Of a stretch of 56,181 nucleotides of DNA, positions 1 to 9,797 are shown in pieces. Both the position numbers and the translations under genes were made by a program. The notes beneath the pieces were generated by a model that made no database searches, was not told the origin of the DNA, and saw nothing but the letters and a program-made list of their open reading frames with translations. Positions within the stretch are counted from its first letter, which is position 1. The number at the start of each line of letters is the position of its first letter. The DNA is from Agrobacterium rubi TR3 = NBRC 13261 (lineage in GTDB: Bacteria; Pseudomonadota; Alphaproteobacteria; Rhizobiales; Rhizobiaceae), in assembly GCF_000739935.1 (NCBI RefSeq), contig NZ_BBJU01000008.1, positions 1 through 56,181 on the forward strand, in the 5' to 3' direction.

Positions 1-40
1 GAGTTTCCGGCCCATGCTGGTGGAGTGAACGCTTGGTTGA

Positions 41-1873
41 TCAGCCAGCGCGCCTCATCTCGTAGCTATCCTGCCCGCGACCCTGCGATCCACGCGGGCT
101 CAGCTGGAACTGCTGGAGCAGGGTGCGCAGCTTTTCGCTTTCGCTGGCCAGCGACGATGTCGCCGATGTCGTCTCTTCCACCATCGCAGCATTCTGCTGG
201 GTCGTCTGGTCCATCTGGTTGACCGCCGTGTTGAGTTCGGCCAGACCCGTCGCCTGTTCTTGAGCCGACGAGGCAATCGCGCCCATATGCTCGTTCATGA
301 CGGTCACATGGCTGCCGATGGTTTTCAACGCATCGCCGGTCTGGCGCACGAGATTGACGCCATTTTCGACTTCCACCGATGATTTGCCGATCAGTTCCTT
401 GATTTCCTTGGCAGCCTTTGCCGACCGCTGAGCCAGTTCCCGCACTTCTTGGGCAACCACGGCAAAGCCTTTGCCGGCCTCACCCGCGCGGGCAGCTTCG
501 ACACCGGCGTTCAGCGCCAGAAGATTGGTCTGGAAAGCGATTTCATCGATGACGACGATGATGTTGGAAATCTGGCCTGACGATTGCTCGATGCGGTGCA
601 TGGCATCGACCGCCGTCGCGACAACGTCGCCCGATACCTTGGCTGCGCGGTTGGCTTCGCTGGCCGCACCGCGTGCTTCCTGCACACGTTTTGTGGAGTT
701 GGCGACATTGACGGTGATCTGGTCGAGGGCTGCGGCCGTCTCTTCCAAGGTCGCGGCCTGCTGTTCGGTTCGTTTGGACAGATCGACCGATCCTTCAGCG
801 ATTTCGCGGGTACCATTGTTCATCGCGTCGATGGAATGAGAGATATCCGACAGGGTTGCGCCCAATTGCTTGAGCGAGCGATTGAAGTCGTGACGGAGCT
901 GTTCAAAGTCTGGCGCAAAGACATCGTTGATCTGGAAGGCGAGATCGCCGGACGCCAGGCGACGCAAACCATCCGCCAGGCCAGATGTCGCAATCCGCAA
1001 TCTTTCCTCCGCGTCCGCTTCGGCCTTTTGCTGCGTGGCAAGACGCTCGATCTCGGCTTGCTTTCGGTTTGTTTCCGCCTCAGCTTCGAGGCGTTGGTTT
1101 TCGATGGCTGCCTGACGGAATATCTCCACGGCTTCGGCCATCGCACCAATCTCGTCTTTTCTGCCGCGTGCAGGAATGGTGATATCCGTATCGCCATCCG
1201 ACAGGCGCCGCATGACACCCGTCATCCGCCCAAGCGGTCTGGCCAGATGAACATTGCCGAACAGGGCAGCTGCCACACCGATGGCAAGAGCGATGCCGAG
1301 CGAGATGTAGTTGAGTGTCGCAGCGGATTCCGCAATCTGCGTGGTGGCATCACCCTCTCCCTGAACATCTGCCTCCATATCCTCGACAGCGGCCTGCAGC
1401 TCGACTTTGGCCTCGTCATAGGATGCCAATGCATCACCCACAAAGCTTGCGCGTGCCTCTTCAATTTTACCCGCTGTCAACAAGGCCTTGACGTCGTTCC
1501 AGCGTGCCTCGGACAGCTTCCATTTTTCGTCGAAGACAGCGAAATGCTTCTTGTCTGCCTCGTCGATCAGATTTGTCTGATACTCACGGAAACTTGACGC
1601 CAGCGACGCGCGCGCTGTCTGCAGCTGCGCTTCGTATTTCGGCCAACTTTCCGGCGAGTCCGTTACGATCGAGCTTTGCGCATTGCGAATATTGCCGACT
1701 TCACCATTGATCGTTCCCAACAGGATGAAGGAGGGCACACGATCACCCACAATCGTATCGATCCCGCTTCTGATCTGGGTGAGAGACGAAATTGAGAAAC
1801 TTCCCTGCACCCCTGCAACGAGCAGCATTACCCCCGAAAGACCAGCAAGAACGACACCTATGGATATTTTCAT
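41..1873 (-). CDS. Methyl-accepting chemotaxis protein
   Basis: This is a transmembrane chemoreceptor of 610 residues that would signal to CheA/CheW. A first membrane segment lies at about residues 7-29, followed by a periplasmic helical region of the four-helix-bundle kind, a second membrane segment near 188-208 (ISLGIALAIGVAAALFG), a HAMP domain at about 209-262 and a second HAMP-like stretch near 300-335. The cytoplasmic signalling hairpin carries the conserved tip NLLALNAGVEAARAGEAG at about 450-470. The C-terminus ends in RRAG, without the CheR/CheB-tethering pentapeptide. A GAGGG Shine-Dalgarno sequence precedes the ATG. It stands alone with no che genes nearby, so its ligand cannot be inferred. 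Confidence 0.95.
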   Translation of the reverse strand: MKISIGVVLAGLSGVMLLVAGVQGSFSISSLTQIRSGIDTIVGDRVPSFILLGTINGEVGNIRNAQSSIVTDSPESWPKYEAQLQTARASLASSFREYQTNLIDEADKKHFAVFDEKWKLSEARWNDVKALLTAGKIEEARASFVGDALASYDEAKVELQAAVEDMEADVQGEGDATTQIAESAATLNYISLGIALAIGVAAALFGNVHLARPLGRMTGVMRRLSDGDTDITIPARGRKDEIGAMAEAVEIFRQAAIENQRLEAEAETNRKQAEIERLATQQKAEADAEERLRIATSGLADGLRRLASGDLAFQINDVFAPDFEQLRHDFNRSLKQLGATLSDISHSIDAMNNGTREIAEGSVDLSKRTEQQAATLEETAAALDQITVNVANSTKRVQEARGAASEANRAAKVSGDVVATAVDAMHRIEQSSGQISNIIVVIDEIAFQTNLLALNAGVEAARAGEAGKGFAVVAQEVRELAQRSAKAAKEIKELIGKSSVEVENGVNLVRQTGDALKTIGSHVTVMNEHMGAIASSAQEQATGLAELNTAVNQMDQTTQQNAAMVEETTSATSSLASESEKLRTLLQQFQLSPRGSQGRGQDSYEMRRAG

Positions 1874-2192
1874 GACAGTCCCTCAAAGTGAAAAATGCAA
1901 TCACGTGTCGTGCAGTCTCTATTCCTTCAACACTTCGTAGCGAATAGATCAATAACGCGACGGCATACTCTTGCAGATATATTTCACGGCTAAACGTGAT
2001 GTATATATTGGACTATCATTGTTGATATTTTGTTAAATTTTACTTGTCTCAATTAGCGCTTATCAATGTCTAAGATCCTGCGACCAAGTCTGCCTCAGTC
2101 CACATGTATAGAACAAACAAAAACCCCGCCGATTGCTCAGCGGGGTCATAAGGCTCTGGAGAGTGGCAGCGCTTGCGCGCTTTGCAATCCGG
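1874..2192. other. Intergenic region between the chemoreceptor and atp operons
   Basis: This stretch of about 320 bases holds the terminator of the F0 operon at its right end and, to the left, an AT-rich block that must carry the chemoreceptor promoter. I see no convincing small gene or RNA gene in it. Confidence 0.6.
2112..2146 (-). terminator. Rho-independent terminator of the F0 ATP synthase operon
   Basis: On the minus strand CCCCGC (2145-2140) pairs with GCGGGG (2129-2124) across a ten-base loop, and is followed at once by TTTTTGTTTGTT. It lies about 47 bases past the atpF stop codon. Confidence 0.9.
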
Positions 2193-2678
2193 TTAATTCA
2201 GGCGCGTCTTGACGTCGCTCACGGCCGTATTGAAAAGCTTTGCCTTTGCAGCTGCCGTGGTCTTTTCGGCAAGGATTTTTTCAGATGCTGCAATGGCAAG
2301 ATCGACGGCAGCAGAGCGCACCGCTCCGATGGCGTCTGTTTCGGCCTGCTTGATTTTCTGTTCCGCGAGCGCATTGCGACGCGCGACGAATTCTTCCGTC
2401 TTCACCTTGGCTTCGGCCGTCATGGCAGCGGCTTCGCGTTCCGCAGCAGCAATGATATTGGCTGCATCGGCTTCCGCTTCCTTACGCTTGCGCTGATATT
2501 CAGCCAGAAGGTGCTGGGCTTCTTCACGCAGGCGCTTGGCTTCCGCCAGCTCTTCCTTGATGTTGCCGGCGCGCTCATCGAGCGAGCTTGCCAACATGCC
2601 TGGAACCTTGAGATAGGCAATCAGGACGAAGAAGAGGATAAGGCCGACAAGGGCGAAAAATGTTGCATCGAACGCCAT
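2193..2678 (-). CDS. atpF: F0F1 ATP synthase subunit b
   Basis: This is the peripheral-stalk b subunit, 161 residues, linking the membrane F0 sector to F1. An N-terminal membrane helix (about residues 8-27, FFALVGLILFFVLIAYLKVP) is followed by a long charged coiled coil rich in Ala, Glu and Lys. It is the last gene of the F0 operon: its ATG is one base after the stop of the b' gene, with AGGGAG as ribosome binding site. Splitting F0 from the F1 operon and carrying both b and b' are typical of alphaproteobacteria. Confidence 0.95.
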   Translation of the reverse strand: MAFDATFFALVGLILFFVLIAYLKVPGMLASSLDERAGNIKEELAEAKRLREEAQHLLAEYQRKRKEAEADAANIIAAAEREAAAMTAEAKVKTEEFVARRNALAEQKIKQAETDAIGAVRSAAVDLAIAASEKILAEKTTAAAKAKLFNTAVSDVKTRLN

Positions 2679-2679
2679 T

Positions 2680-3318
2680 TCAAGCTCCCTTCACGACGGA
2701 TGCGGCAGCCACTGCAGCCTTAGCATCCGTGTCCTTGACCTTGAGGCCGATCAGCTGATCGACGATCGCGGTCGCGGTTTCCTCGGCAATGGTGCCGACA
2801 TCGGCAAAGGCCTGCTGCTTGATGCTGTCGATGCGGGCTTCCGCCGCTGTCAGCTTCTGCGCCAAATCAGCTTCGATTGCGGCGCGATCTGCATCTGCCT
2901 TGACTTTCGCAGCGTCGCGGGCGGCAGCGGCAATGGAGCCGGCCTTGGCGCGAGCGGCGCTCAATTCTTTTTCATAGGTTTCGATGGCGGCATCTGCCTC
3001 GGCCTTCAGCCGGGATGCTTCATCGAGGTCCTGTGCGATACGGCCGTGACGGTCTTCGAGAATGCCGCCAACGCGCGGCACGATGACCTTCTTCATGAGC
3101 ACGTAGAAAAGGCCGAACGTAATGGCCAGCCAAAGAAGCTGGGATGCGTAAGTGGACTGATCGAACGGCGGAAACACAGGGGACCCGTGACCGGCATCCT
3201 GTGCCACTCCGGTTTCCGTATGCGTTGCATCCGGAGCGGTCTGACCGACAGCCGGAGTTCCGGTATTCGTTTCACTTGTCGCCGGTGCTGACTGGGCCAA
3301 AGCCTCGGTCACGAACAT
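2680..3318 (-). CDS. atpF2: F0F1 ATP synthase subunit b'
   Basis: This is the second, divergent b-type stalk subunit (b'), about 212 residues. After a long N-terminal extension rich in Thr, Pro and Gly (residues 1-45) comes a membrane helix ([25 protein letters not shown], about 55-80), then a charged coiled coil. I place the start at the ATG at 3318 rather than the GTG at 3324, because GGAGG sits at the correct distance only from the ATG. In the literature this gene is also called atpG or atpX, which should not be confused with the gamma subunit. It forms a heterodimer with the product of the adjacent atpF. Confidence 0.93.
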   Translation of the reverse strand: MFVTEALAQSAPATSETNTGTPAVGQTAPDATHTETGVAQDAGHGSPVFPPFDQSTYASQLLWLAITFGLFYVLMKKVIVPRVGGILEDRHGRIAQDLDEASRLKAEADAAIETYEKELSAARAKAGSIAAAARDAAKVKADADRAAIEADLAQKLTAAEARIDSIKQQAFADVGTIAEETATAIVDQLIGLKVKDTDAKAAVAAASVVKGA

Positions 3319-3396
3319 GCTCACCTCCAGGGGTCGTGCAAATGCGAAGGATCACGGCACGCCTGTGCGAGCCGTGATCCAGACCTGATGCCGATA

Positions 3397-3624
3397 TTAA
3401 ACAGCGAACAGGAGAAGGAGAGCGACGAGCAGCGAGAAGATGCCCAAAGCTTCCGTAACGGCAAAGCCGAATACCAGACGGCCGAACTGGCTGTCAGCGG
3501 CAGACGGGTTGCGCAGTGCGCCCGACAAGAAATCGCCGAAGATACGGCCGAGAGCGAGGGACGTGCCAGCCATGCCGAGGCATGCGAGACCTGCGCCGAT
3601 GTACTTTGCTGCTTCCGCTTCCAT
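3397..3624 (-). CDS. atpE: F0F1 ATP synthase subunit c
   Basis: This is the 75-residue proteolipid of the proton-driven c-ring. Two membrane helices flank a polar loop (LRNPSA, residues 37-42), and the second helix carries the proton-binding Glu at residue 59 in FAVTEALGIF. The start is the ATG at 3624, preceded by AAGGAG; reading further upstream to 3735 would add a basic, non-homologous leader across the atpB-atpE intergenic region. The length matches the family exactly. Confidence 0.97.
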   Translation of the reverse strand: MEAEAAKYIGAGLACLGMAGTSLALGRIFGDFLSGALRNPSAADSQFGRLVFGFAVTEALGIFSLLVALLLLFAV

Positions 3625-3695
3625 GTTAAGCTCCTTAGAATGGGTTGTTGCGGCTATTTTTGACACCCGGTTTCCGGGGCCAGCGACTTTACTTC

Positions 3696-4445
3696 TCAGT
3701 GACCGCCATGCACGGCGTCGTTCAGGTACATGCAAGTCAGTACCGCGAAGACGTATGCCTGCAGGAAGGCGACGAGAAATTCCAGACCGGTCATTGCGAC
3801 CGTCATGATGAGGGGCAGGATTGCGCCACCAATACCAAGTGCGCCAAGCGCACCCATGGAAGCGACGAAGCCCGAAAAGACCTTCAGCGTGATGTGACCG
3901 GCCAGCATGTTCGCAAAAAGACGAACGGAAAGGCTGATCGGACGCGACAGGAAGGAGATGATTTCAATGGACGACACCAGCGGCAGAAGAACCGCAGGCA
4001 CGCCGGCTGGCGCAAAAATGCCCAGGAATTTCAGACCGTGCTTGTAAAAACCGTAAACGACGACCGTTCCGATGACGAGGCACGACAGTGCAAAGGTGAC
4101 GATGATCTGGCTGGTGACGGTGAAGAAATACGGGAACATGCCCAAAAGGTTTGCCGTCAGCACGAACATGAACAGCGAAAACACGAACGGGAAGAACACC
4201 ATGCCCTTCTTGCCCGCGCCTTCGCGCAGCATGGAGGCGATGAATTCGTAGGACATTTCAGCAACGGACTGCATGCGGGTCGGGATGAGACCGCGGTTCG
4301 ACGTTGCAAAATAAAGAAAACCGGATGCGGCAGCGACAGTGGCAACCATGAACAGAGACGCGTTGGTGAACGAAAAATCCACGCCACCGATCTCAATCGG
4401 GATGATCGGCTGTACAATGAACTGATGCGTCGGATCGTTTGCCAC
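3696..4445 (-). CDS. atpB: F0F1 ATP synthase subunit a
   Basis: This is the 249-residue membrane stator of F0 that forms the proton half-channels against the c-ring. It has five to six hydrophobic helices, and the essential Arg lies in the helix [14 protein letters not shown] (Arg at about 175). The start codon is GTG, with AGAGGG upstream. It follows atpI and precedes atpE in the usual order. Confidence 0.97.
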   Translation of the reverse strand: MANDPTHQFIVQPIIPIEIGGVDFSFTNASLFMVATVAAASGFLYFATSNRGLIPTRMQSVAEMSYEFIASMLREGAGKKGMVFFPFVFSLFMFVLTANLLGMFPYFFTVTSQIIVTFALSCLVIGTVVVYGFYKHGLKFLGIFAPAGVPAVLLPLVSSIEIISFLSRPISLSVRLFANMLAGHITLKVFSGFVASMGALGALGIGGAILPLIMTVAMTGLEFLVAFLQAYVFAVLTCMYLNDAVHGGH

Positions 4446-4508
4446 CGGCTGCCCTCTTTACCTGTTGCCGCGCGTGACGCGCACTTAACTGTCTATGGAA
4501 AGGAGCGA

Positions 4509-4874
4509 TCAGTCGCCCTGCTCTCCACCCTTGTCTTTCCCCAGTCCGCCTTCGAGAAGCGGTGGCTTGGCCACCACTCCGGCGGAACGCAGAACGTTCA
4601 ACACGCCTGCACAGAACCCGAGAAGAAGAAGAACGATCATCCCCCACGGCGACGTGCCAGCAAAATGGTCCAGAAGATAACCCAGCATCGCGCCGACGAT
4701 GACGGCGGCAATGAACTCGGAGGAAAGCTTGATCGCCATTGCGAAACCCTTGCGGGTCTCAGCTGCGTTCTGTTCCGTCCGCGCCTCCGCGTCGTCCTCC
4801 GCCCTCACCTTTGCCAACTCGTTGGCAAGACGTTTGCGGCGCTCTTCCAGACTATCGTTACGGTTGCCGGTCAT
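4509..4874 (-). CDS. atpI: F0F1 ATP synthase assembly protein AtpI/AtpZ
   Basis: This small protein (121 residues) heads the F0 operon. It has a charged N-terminal half and two membrane helices (SSEFIAAVIVGAMLGYLLDHF and WGMIVLLLLGFCAGVLNVL). AtpI-family proteins assist c-ring assembly or Mg2+ supply; the exact role in rhizobia is inferred. The ATG at 4874 has GGGTGGG upstream and is preferred over an in-frame TTG six bases earlier. The tail EGGLGKDKGGEQGD is hydrophilic, as in alphaproteobacterial homologues. Confidence 0.9.
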   Translation of the reverse strand: MTGNRNDSLEERRKRLANELAKVRAEDDAEARTEQNAAETRKGFAMAIKLSSEFIAAVIVGAMLGYLLDHFAGTSPWGMIVLLLLGFCAGVLNVLRSAGVVAKPPLLEGGLGKDKGGEQGD

Positions 4875-4978
4875 TATCAAATCCCACCCTTTGTCTCCAC
4901 ACTGGCATTGCCAGAACTCTTTGGAGTTGTAAACGGCAGGGCTTTGAGCCTGTTCCAGCCCGCTCTGAAGTCGCGCGC

Positions 4979-5007
4979 AACATAGTTTTAGGGACTTCTC
5001 TAGTCAA
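4979..5007 (-). promoter_or_regulatory. Sigma-70-type promoter of the F0 ATP synthase operon
   Basis: On the minus strand TTGACT (5007-5002) and TATGTT (4984-4979) are separated by exactly 17 bases. This predicts a leader of about 95-100 bases before the atpI ATG. Confidence 0.7.
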
Positions 5008-5144
5008 GGCACTGACAGCGCTTCACGGAATACAAATTTATCCATCAAAAACAATGGCTTGCTTTATATTCTGGAATTTGCGGCCTCAATGGCGTCCGGA
5101 ATCGGCAATTTTCATGACGTTATCCCGGTAAAAAGCCAGTTATA

Positions 5145-6341
5145 TCAGCTCCAACCGCCGCCATAGGTACGGTAGAAGACGTGCAGGCCGATTCTGCCGA
5201 CCTTTTTCATGGATTTGCCCCAGGCCGGGCGCACATAGACGGCATGGTAGTGGGTGGCCGATCCGACTTCCGACAGCCAAATCTTGCCAGCCGAGGTCGC
5301 CATGGCCACTTCGCGCGCCATCTTCCAGTGACGTTCGGAGTTGATGCGGTCCTTTATATTGTCGCAGGCAAAGGAAAACTGGCAGCGATTGCGCCAATCC
5401 TTGTTCTGATAGACGACGCCGCAGATGGTTTTCGGATAGGAGGGGTTGCGAACCCGGTTGAGAATGACCTGCGCGACGGCTGCCTGACCCTTGACCGATT
5501 CGCCGCGTGCTTCGAAATAGATGCCGGATGCGAGGCATTGCTGTTCTGCTGCGGAAAAGACCTCAGCTGGCAACGGCGTTGCCGCCCAGGCGTGGTCGTC
5601 CGAGGCGATCTTGGGAATGAAGCGGCCCGCATCGGGCTTTTTCAGGATGGCATCGAAGGGCGATTCCCGGGCGAAGTCTGGCTCGGCTGGGGCATAGGCG
5701 GTCGCCAGAACATCGGCGGTGCGGTTGGTGATCAACTCGGCCACCATTGGCGAAACGTTCTTTTCGGCCTTCTTGTCGTCGCGACGGAAATAGAAGGATG
5801 CGAGCTCGATATCCTTGCTCTTCTTCCACTTGACGAAGGCCGTGCGGTCCGTGCCTTGCAGGGGCTTGGTGTCCAGCATGCTGGTGCGGTTGAGAACGGA
5901 ACCTGCAGTGAAGGCTTTCGGCGGCTGCATGATTTCGGAGGAAACGACCCGGCCCTTTTTGCCCGCGCGGTTGACGCGGTCGCTATCGGGCGTGGTTTCC
6001 TTACCGTTCTTGCCGGTGACGAAAGCCACCTTGCGACCGTCGGCAGTGATCATCCCGGACCCGCTCAGCACAGGTGCCGCATCCGCGTTGTTGAAGGCGA
6101 GCGACGCATTGTGGACAGACCCTGCCGGAGAATTGGTCAAGACCATGCGCCACTGCTCGCTTCCGGCGTCGAGACCGGCCAGCAGCGAGGCGAGATCGGC
6201 GCGTGCGGCGAGAGATGGAAAGACCAGCCAGGCGGCAAGGCCGAAGATGACAGGCGATGTCCATTTTTCAAACGAAAAGAAGAACCCGCGACGCGATACA
6301 TTTTTCGAACGCAAAACCCGCACTCCGGCACACAGACGCAA
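5145..6341 (-). CDS. Cell wall hydrolase, SleB family
   Basis: This is a probable peptidoglycan hydrolase of 398 residues. A basic N-terminus and one hydrophobic segment (SPVIFGLAAWLVFPSLAARA, about 29-48) look like a signal anchor or signal peptide. A long linker without a recognised domain follows, then a C-terminal SleB/hydrolase_2 domain from about residue 265 (QQCLASGIYFEARGESVKGQAAVAQVILNRV), with the putative catalytic Glu in YFEARGE and a tail ending HAVYVRPAW. The start is uncertain: the longest frame begins with TTG and has no good ribosome binding site, and a GTG a few codons later is equally possible. It probably acts in the periplasm on cell-wall remodelling; the substrate bond is inferred from the family. 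Confidence 0.85.
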   Translation of the reverse strand: MRLCAGVRVLRSKNVSRRGFFFSFEKWTSPVIFGLAAWLVFPSLAARADLASLLAGLDAGSEQWRMVLTNSPAGSVHNASLAFNNADAAPVLSGSGMITADGRKVAFVTGKNGKETTPDSDRVNRAGKKGRVVSSEIMQPPKAFTAGSVLNRTSMLDTKPLQGTDRTAFVKWKKSKDIELASFYFRRDDKKAEKNVSPMVAELITNRTADVLATAYAPAEPDFARESPFDAILKKPDAGRFIPKIASDDHAWAATPLPAEVFSAAEQQCLASGIYFEARGESVKGQAAVAQVILNRVRNPSYPKTICGVVYQNKDWRNRCQFSFACDNIKDRINSERHWKMAREVAMATSAGKIWLSEVGSATHYHAVYVRPAWGKSMKKVGRIGLHVFYRTYGGGWS

Positions 6342-6436
6342 ACAGTTGTTATGACCGGATAATCTCTCATTAACCTTGATGCTTGGTTAACGGCGCTCGC
6401 CCCGCAGGCTTCACGTTAACGTGTGACCATGCGAAA

Positions 6437-6464
6437 GCGCCACCCTTCTGAAGAAGGATGGCGC
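6437..6464 (-). terminator. Probable terminator downstream of kup
   Basis: A 12-13 base-pair stem with one mismatch (GCGCCA-CCTTCT against AAGGGTGGCGC on the minus strand) has a four-base loop. Reading on the minus strand it is followed only by TTTCG, so it is a weaker candidate than the A/T-flanked terminators elsewhere in the window. Confidence 0.6.
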
Positions 6465-6491
6465 TGCGCAGAACGGGAAAGGTCTGTGAGA

Positions 6492-8408
6492 TCAGATCAC
6501 GACGTGTGAGCCGAGTTCCACCACGCGGTTGGCCGGAAGGCGGAAGTAATCGGAAGGGTCTGCCGCCGTTTCAGCAAGACCGATGAACAGGCGGTTCTGC
6601 CAACCCGGCATGCCGGACTTCGGATCCGGCACGAGTTTGCGCCGACCCAGATAGAACGATGTCGACATGATATCGAACTTGTAGCCCGTGCGTCTCAGAT
6701 AGCCCAGGGCCTGCGTGACGTTCTGCGTTTCCATGAAACCGAAATGCAGTTCGACGACGACGAAGCGATCGCTGACCTTGGTGATCGTGTATCGCTTGTC
6801 GGGATGAACACGCGGGGTGTCTTCCGTGCGGATGGTCAGGATGACGTTCTTGTCGTGCAGGACGTGGTTGTGCTTCAGATTGTGCAGCAGGGCCGCAGGT
6901 GCGGTTTCCGGATCGCCGGTCAGGAAGATGGCCGTGCCGGGAATGCGGACCGGCGCATGCGAGCTTTCCTTTTCGACCGACGCGACGAAGGCCTTCAACG
7001 GCACATCCGTGCGACGGGTCTTGGCGAAGAGGATTTTCGAACCGCGCTGCCATGTCGTCATGATGATGGTGAAGGCGATGGCCAAGAGCACCGGCACATA
7101 GCCGCCATCATGGATTTTCAGCAGGTTTGCGCCAAGGAAGATGAGTTCCAGCGAGATGAACGGGAAGATCACCAGGGCGGCAACGGTACGGGACCACTTC
7201 CAGTGGCTGCGGGCAAACTGGAAGAACAACAGGCTGGTGACGACCATGGCGCCTGTCACCGAGATGCCGTAGGCCGTTGCCAGCGCGTCGGAACTCCTGA
7301 AGGTCAGGACCAGTGCAACGACACCCAACAACAAGATTGTATTGACCGACGGAAGATAAATCTGACCGGTGTTGGTTTCCGACGTGAACAGGATTTCCAT
7401 GCGCGGAAGATAGCCAAGGTTGATGGCCTGACGCACGAGCGAGAACGCGCCGGTGATGACCGCCTGGCTGGCAATGATGGTGGCAGCCGTTGCCAGAATG
7501 ACGGCAGGCAGCAGCGCCCATTGCGGGAACATCAAGTAAAACGGGTTGGACATGGCGGACTGATCTTTAAGAACCAGTGCGCCCTGACCGAGATAATTGA
7601 GCGTCAAAGCCGGGAAAACCAGCACGAACCACGCCCACTGAATGGGTCTGCGCCCGAAATGCCCCAAATCCGCATAGAGCGCTTCCGCCCCGGTGATCGT
7701 CAGGAACACGGCACCCAGAACGACGATGCCGTAAAAGCCTTCGGCCAGCAGAAACTCGACAGCATGGTAAGGGTTGAAGGAATAGAGAATGCTGTAATCA
7801 TCGGAAATATGGATCAGCCCGACGAAGCCCATGACAAGAAACCAGACAGCCGTAATCGGTCCGAAGAACTTGGCAACGAATTCCGTTCCGTGAGACTGGA
7901 TGGCGAAGAGACCCACCAGAATTCCGACCGAAATGGGAATGATGAAGTCATCCATGCGCGGGGTGACGAGTTTGAGGCCTTCCACCGCCGATAGAACTGA
8001 TAGTGCCGGCGTGATCATGGCATCGCCGAGAAATAGCGCCGCGCCGATCAAGCCCAGCATGACCAGCACACCGCGTTTGTTACCCGCCTTCTTCATCAAA
8101 AGTGCCAGAAGCGACAGCGTGCCGCCTTCGCCATCATTGTCTGCACGCAGCAGAAAACAGATGTATTTGATGGTGACGATAATGGTGAGCGACCAGATCA
8201 TCAACGAAATGAGGCCGATGACCTCCGCTTCTGTCAGGCCATCATGGGAGATGGGCTTCAGCGCTTCGCGAAAGGCGTAGAGCGGGCTCGTTCCGATATC
8301 GCCGTAGACGACGCCGACCGAACCCAACATGGCAGCAAAAAAGCCTTTCCGACTGAGATCGTGCGGTTCGGGCTTTTCGATGCATTCCTTGTCCATGGCA
8401 TGAGACAT
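6492..8408 (-). CDS. kup: Low-affinity potassium uptake protein Kup
   Basis: This is a K+/H+ symporter of the inner membrane, 638 residues, the normal length for Kup. The N-terminal signature [21 protein letters not shown] (about 31-51) is diagnostic. About twelve membrane helices fill residues 25-460, including [18 protein letters not shown], and a soluble C-terminal domain follows. Its ATG lies 15 bases after the corA stop codon on the same strand, so the two cation transporters are probably co-transcribed. Two in-frame ATGs (8408 and 8396) are possible starts. Confidence 0.96.
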   Translation of the reverse strand: MSHAMDKECIEKPEPHDLSRKGFFAAMLGSVGVVYGDIGTSPLYAFREALKPISHDGLTEAEVIGLISLMIWSLTIIVTIKYICFLLRADNDGEGGTLSLLALLMKKAGNKRGVLVMLGLIGAALFLGDAMITPALSVLSAVEGLKLVTPRMDDFIIPISVGILVGLFAIQSHGTEFVAKFFGPITAVWFLVMGFVGLIHISDDYSILYSFNPYHAVEFLLAEGFYGIVVLGAVFLTITGAEALYADLGHFGRRPIQWAWFVLVFPALTLNYLGQGALVLKDQSAMSNPFYLMFPQWALLPAVILATAATIIASQAVITGAFSLVRQAINLGYLPRMEILFTSETNTGQIYLPSVNTILLLGVVALVLTFRSSDALATAYGISVTGAMVVTSLLFFQFARSHWKWSRTVAALVIFPFISLELIFLGANLLKIHDGGYVPVLLAIAFTIIMTTWQRGSKILFAKTRRTDVPLKAFVASVEKESSHAPVRIPGTAIFLTGDPETAPAALLHNLKHNHVLHDKNVILTIRTEDTPRVHPDKRYTITKVSDRFVVVELHFGFMETQNVTQALGYLRRTGYKFDIMSTSFYLGRRKLVPDPKSGMPGWQNRLFIGLAETAADPSDYFRLPANRVVELGSHVVI

Positions 8409-8423
8409 TGTGATTCTGACCGG

Positions 8424-9401
8424 TTAAAGCCAGCCCTTCCAGCGGAAAAAGATGAACGGAATGATGGCCGAGATGAGCATGATGAAGACAGCGAGTGGAT
8501 ATCCGTAGGACCACTGCAACTCCGGCATGACGTTAAAGTTCATTCCGTAAATGGATGCCACGAGCGTCGGGGGCAGAAAAACGACCGACGCGATGGAGAA
8601 AATCTTGATGATGGCGTTCTGCTCGACATTGATAATGCCCAGCGACGCATCCAGCAGGAAGGTGAGATTGCCCGAGATGAAAGAGGCATGCTCCGAAAGG
8701 GACTTGATATCCCGCCCGATGGAGCGCCCCGTTTCCTTGGCTTCCTTGTCCTGCTGGACATTGGGTGTTGCTTGCAGAAACGACTGAAGACGTGCAATCG
8801 AGGCGAGGCTGTCGCGCACCTTCGATATCAGACGGTGATAGGCGGAGATGTCCGCCAGCTTGTCTTCCAGATAGCGCGGCGCCTTGCGTTTGCTGCGCGC
8901 CTTGTCGCCGAAAATGCCCGCCGCCACGTCATCGATGCGGACAACGGAATTTTCCAGAATTTCCGCTGTGCGATCGACGATGGTTTCCAGAAGCTTCAAC
9001 AGCAAGGCGGTGCCACTGCGCATATCATGCGGCACGCGGGTGATCGCGGCGATGAACAGGTTGAAGGATTTGGGTTCCGCGTAACGGATGGTTACGAGCC
9101 GTTTTCCCGCCAGAATGAAGGCGACATCGGTCAGCCGGGGATCTTTTGAATCCGCATTCCAGACCAACGAGCCGGTCATGAAGACGTTGCCGTCTTCCAT
9201 GTAGAGACGGCTGGAGGGCTCGATGTCCTTCAAATCTTCACGCGTGGGAAGCTCGACACCCAGCAGAGTTTCGACCTTGATTTCCTCGTCGCGGCTGGGG
9301 TTCACAAGATCGATCCAGACAATATCGTCCGAAATCTGCGTGACCCCATGGTCCGCCGACAGGCTGATTGCCTCGCAATTCGAGCGATAGGCTTTGATCA
9401 A
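8424..9401 (-). CDS. corA: Magnesium/cobalt transporter CorA
   Basis: This is a pentameric divalent-cation channel of 325 residues. The large N-terminal cytoplasmic domain is followed by two C-terminal membrane helices. The signature GMN occurs in ASIYGMNFNVMPEL at the end of the first helix, and the MPEL loop is present. The protein ends IIPFIFFRWKGWL. The likely start is a TTG at 9401, with GGAGA eight bases upstream. It directly precedes kup. Which metal it prefers cannot be told from sequence. Confidence 0.95.
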   Translation of the reverse strand: MIKAYRSNCEAISLSADHGVTQISDDIVWIDLVNPSRDEEIKVETLLGVELPTREDLKDIEPSSRLYMEDGNVFMTGSLVWNADSKDPRLTDVAFILAGKRLVTIRYAEPKSFNLFIAAITRVPHDMRSGTALLLKLLETIVDRTAEILENSVVRIDDVAAGIFGDKARSKRKAPRYLEDKLADISAYHRLISKVRDSLASIARLQSFLQATPNVQQDKEAKETGRSIGRDIKSLSEHASFISGNLTFLLDASLGIINVEQNAIIKIFSIASVVFLPPTLVASIYGMNFNVMPELQWSYGYPLAVFIMLISAIIPFIFFRWKGWL

Positions 9402-9797
9402 TCAGTTTCTCCGGTCAGCATACCGACGAGGGTCGATACGCTGCTCTAACACATCATGTGTGGCTTCCGCAAACGTCCGGGATGGACGAGGGATCAAACG
9501 GCGCAGGGCTATGCTCTGAATGGCCTCAATAATCAAGGGTTAATTTCCAAGCGCGGCAAGTCCAGTGCCGGGCGGGTTTATGATGTTGGTCTGTTGAGAG
9601 ATGGGCGGCGTCTGCGATGTCGATGGGAATCCACGAAAAAAAATTTAGCAACTTCAATAGTTTAAACGTACAGATATTAACGGGCAGATGCCAATGGTGG
9701 TTAAAATACGGGAAATTCTGCGCTTTCTCTACGCAGGCGCGAAACTGTCAACCGATGCGAAAGACCGAGTGCTATGCGCAGGGTGCATCGATAGAGG
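9402..9797. other. Intergenic region without a recognisable gene
   Basis: Nearly 400 bases separate the Mrp gene from corA. The right half is AT-rich (an A8 run near 9640, then many TTAA-type steps), unlike the flanking coding DNA. Short open frames exist but have no good ribosome binding site or recognisable protein. It must hold the corA promoter; a decayed gene or small RNA is possible but I see no proof. Confidence 0.5.

Noticed and set aside
3645..4985. A 446-codon open frame on the plus strand across atpB and atpI
   Set aside because: It is a shadow of well-known ATP synthase genes, is rich in His, Arg and Gln as antisense frames are, and has no motif.
9456..9665. Small open frame of 69 codons between corA and the Mrp gene
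   Set aside because: No ribosome binding site, no conserved features and an odd composition; the region looks non-coding.
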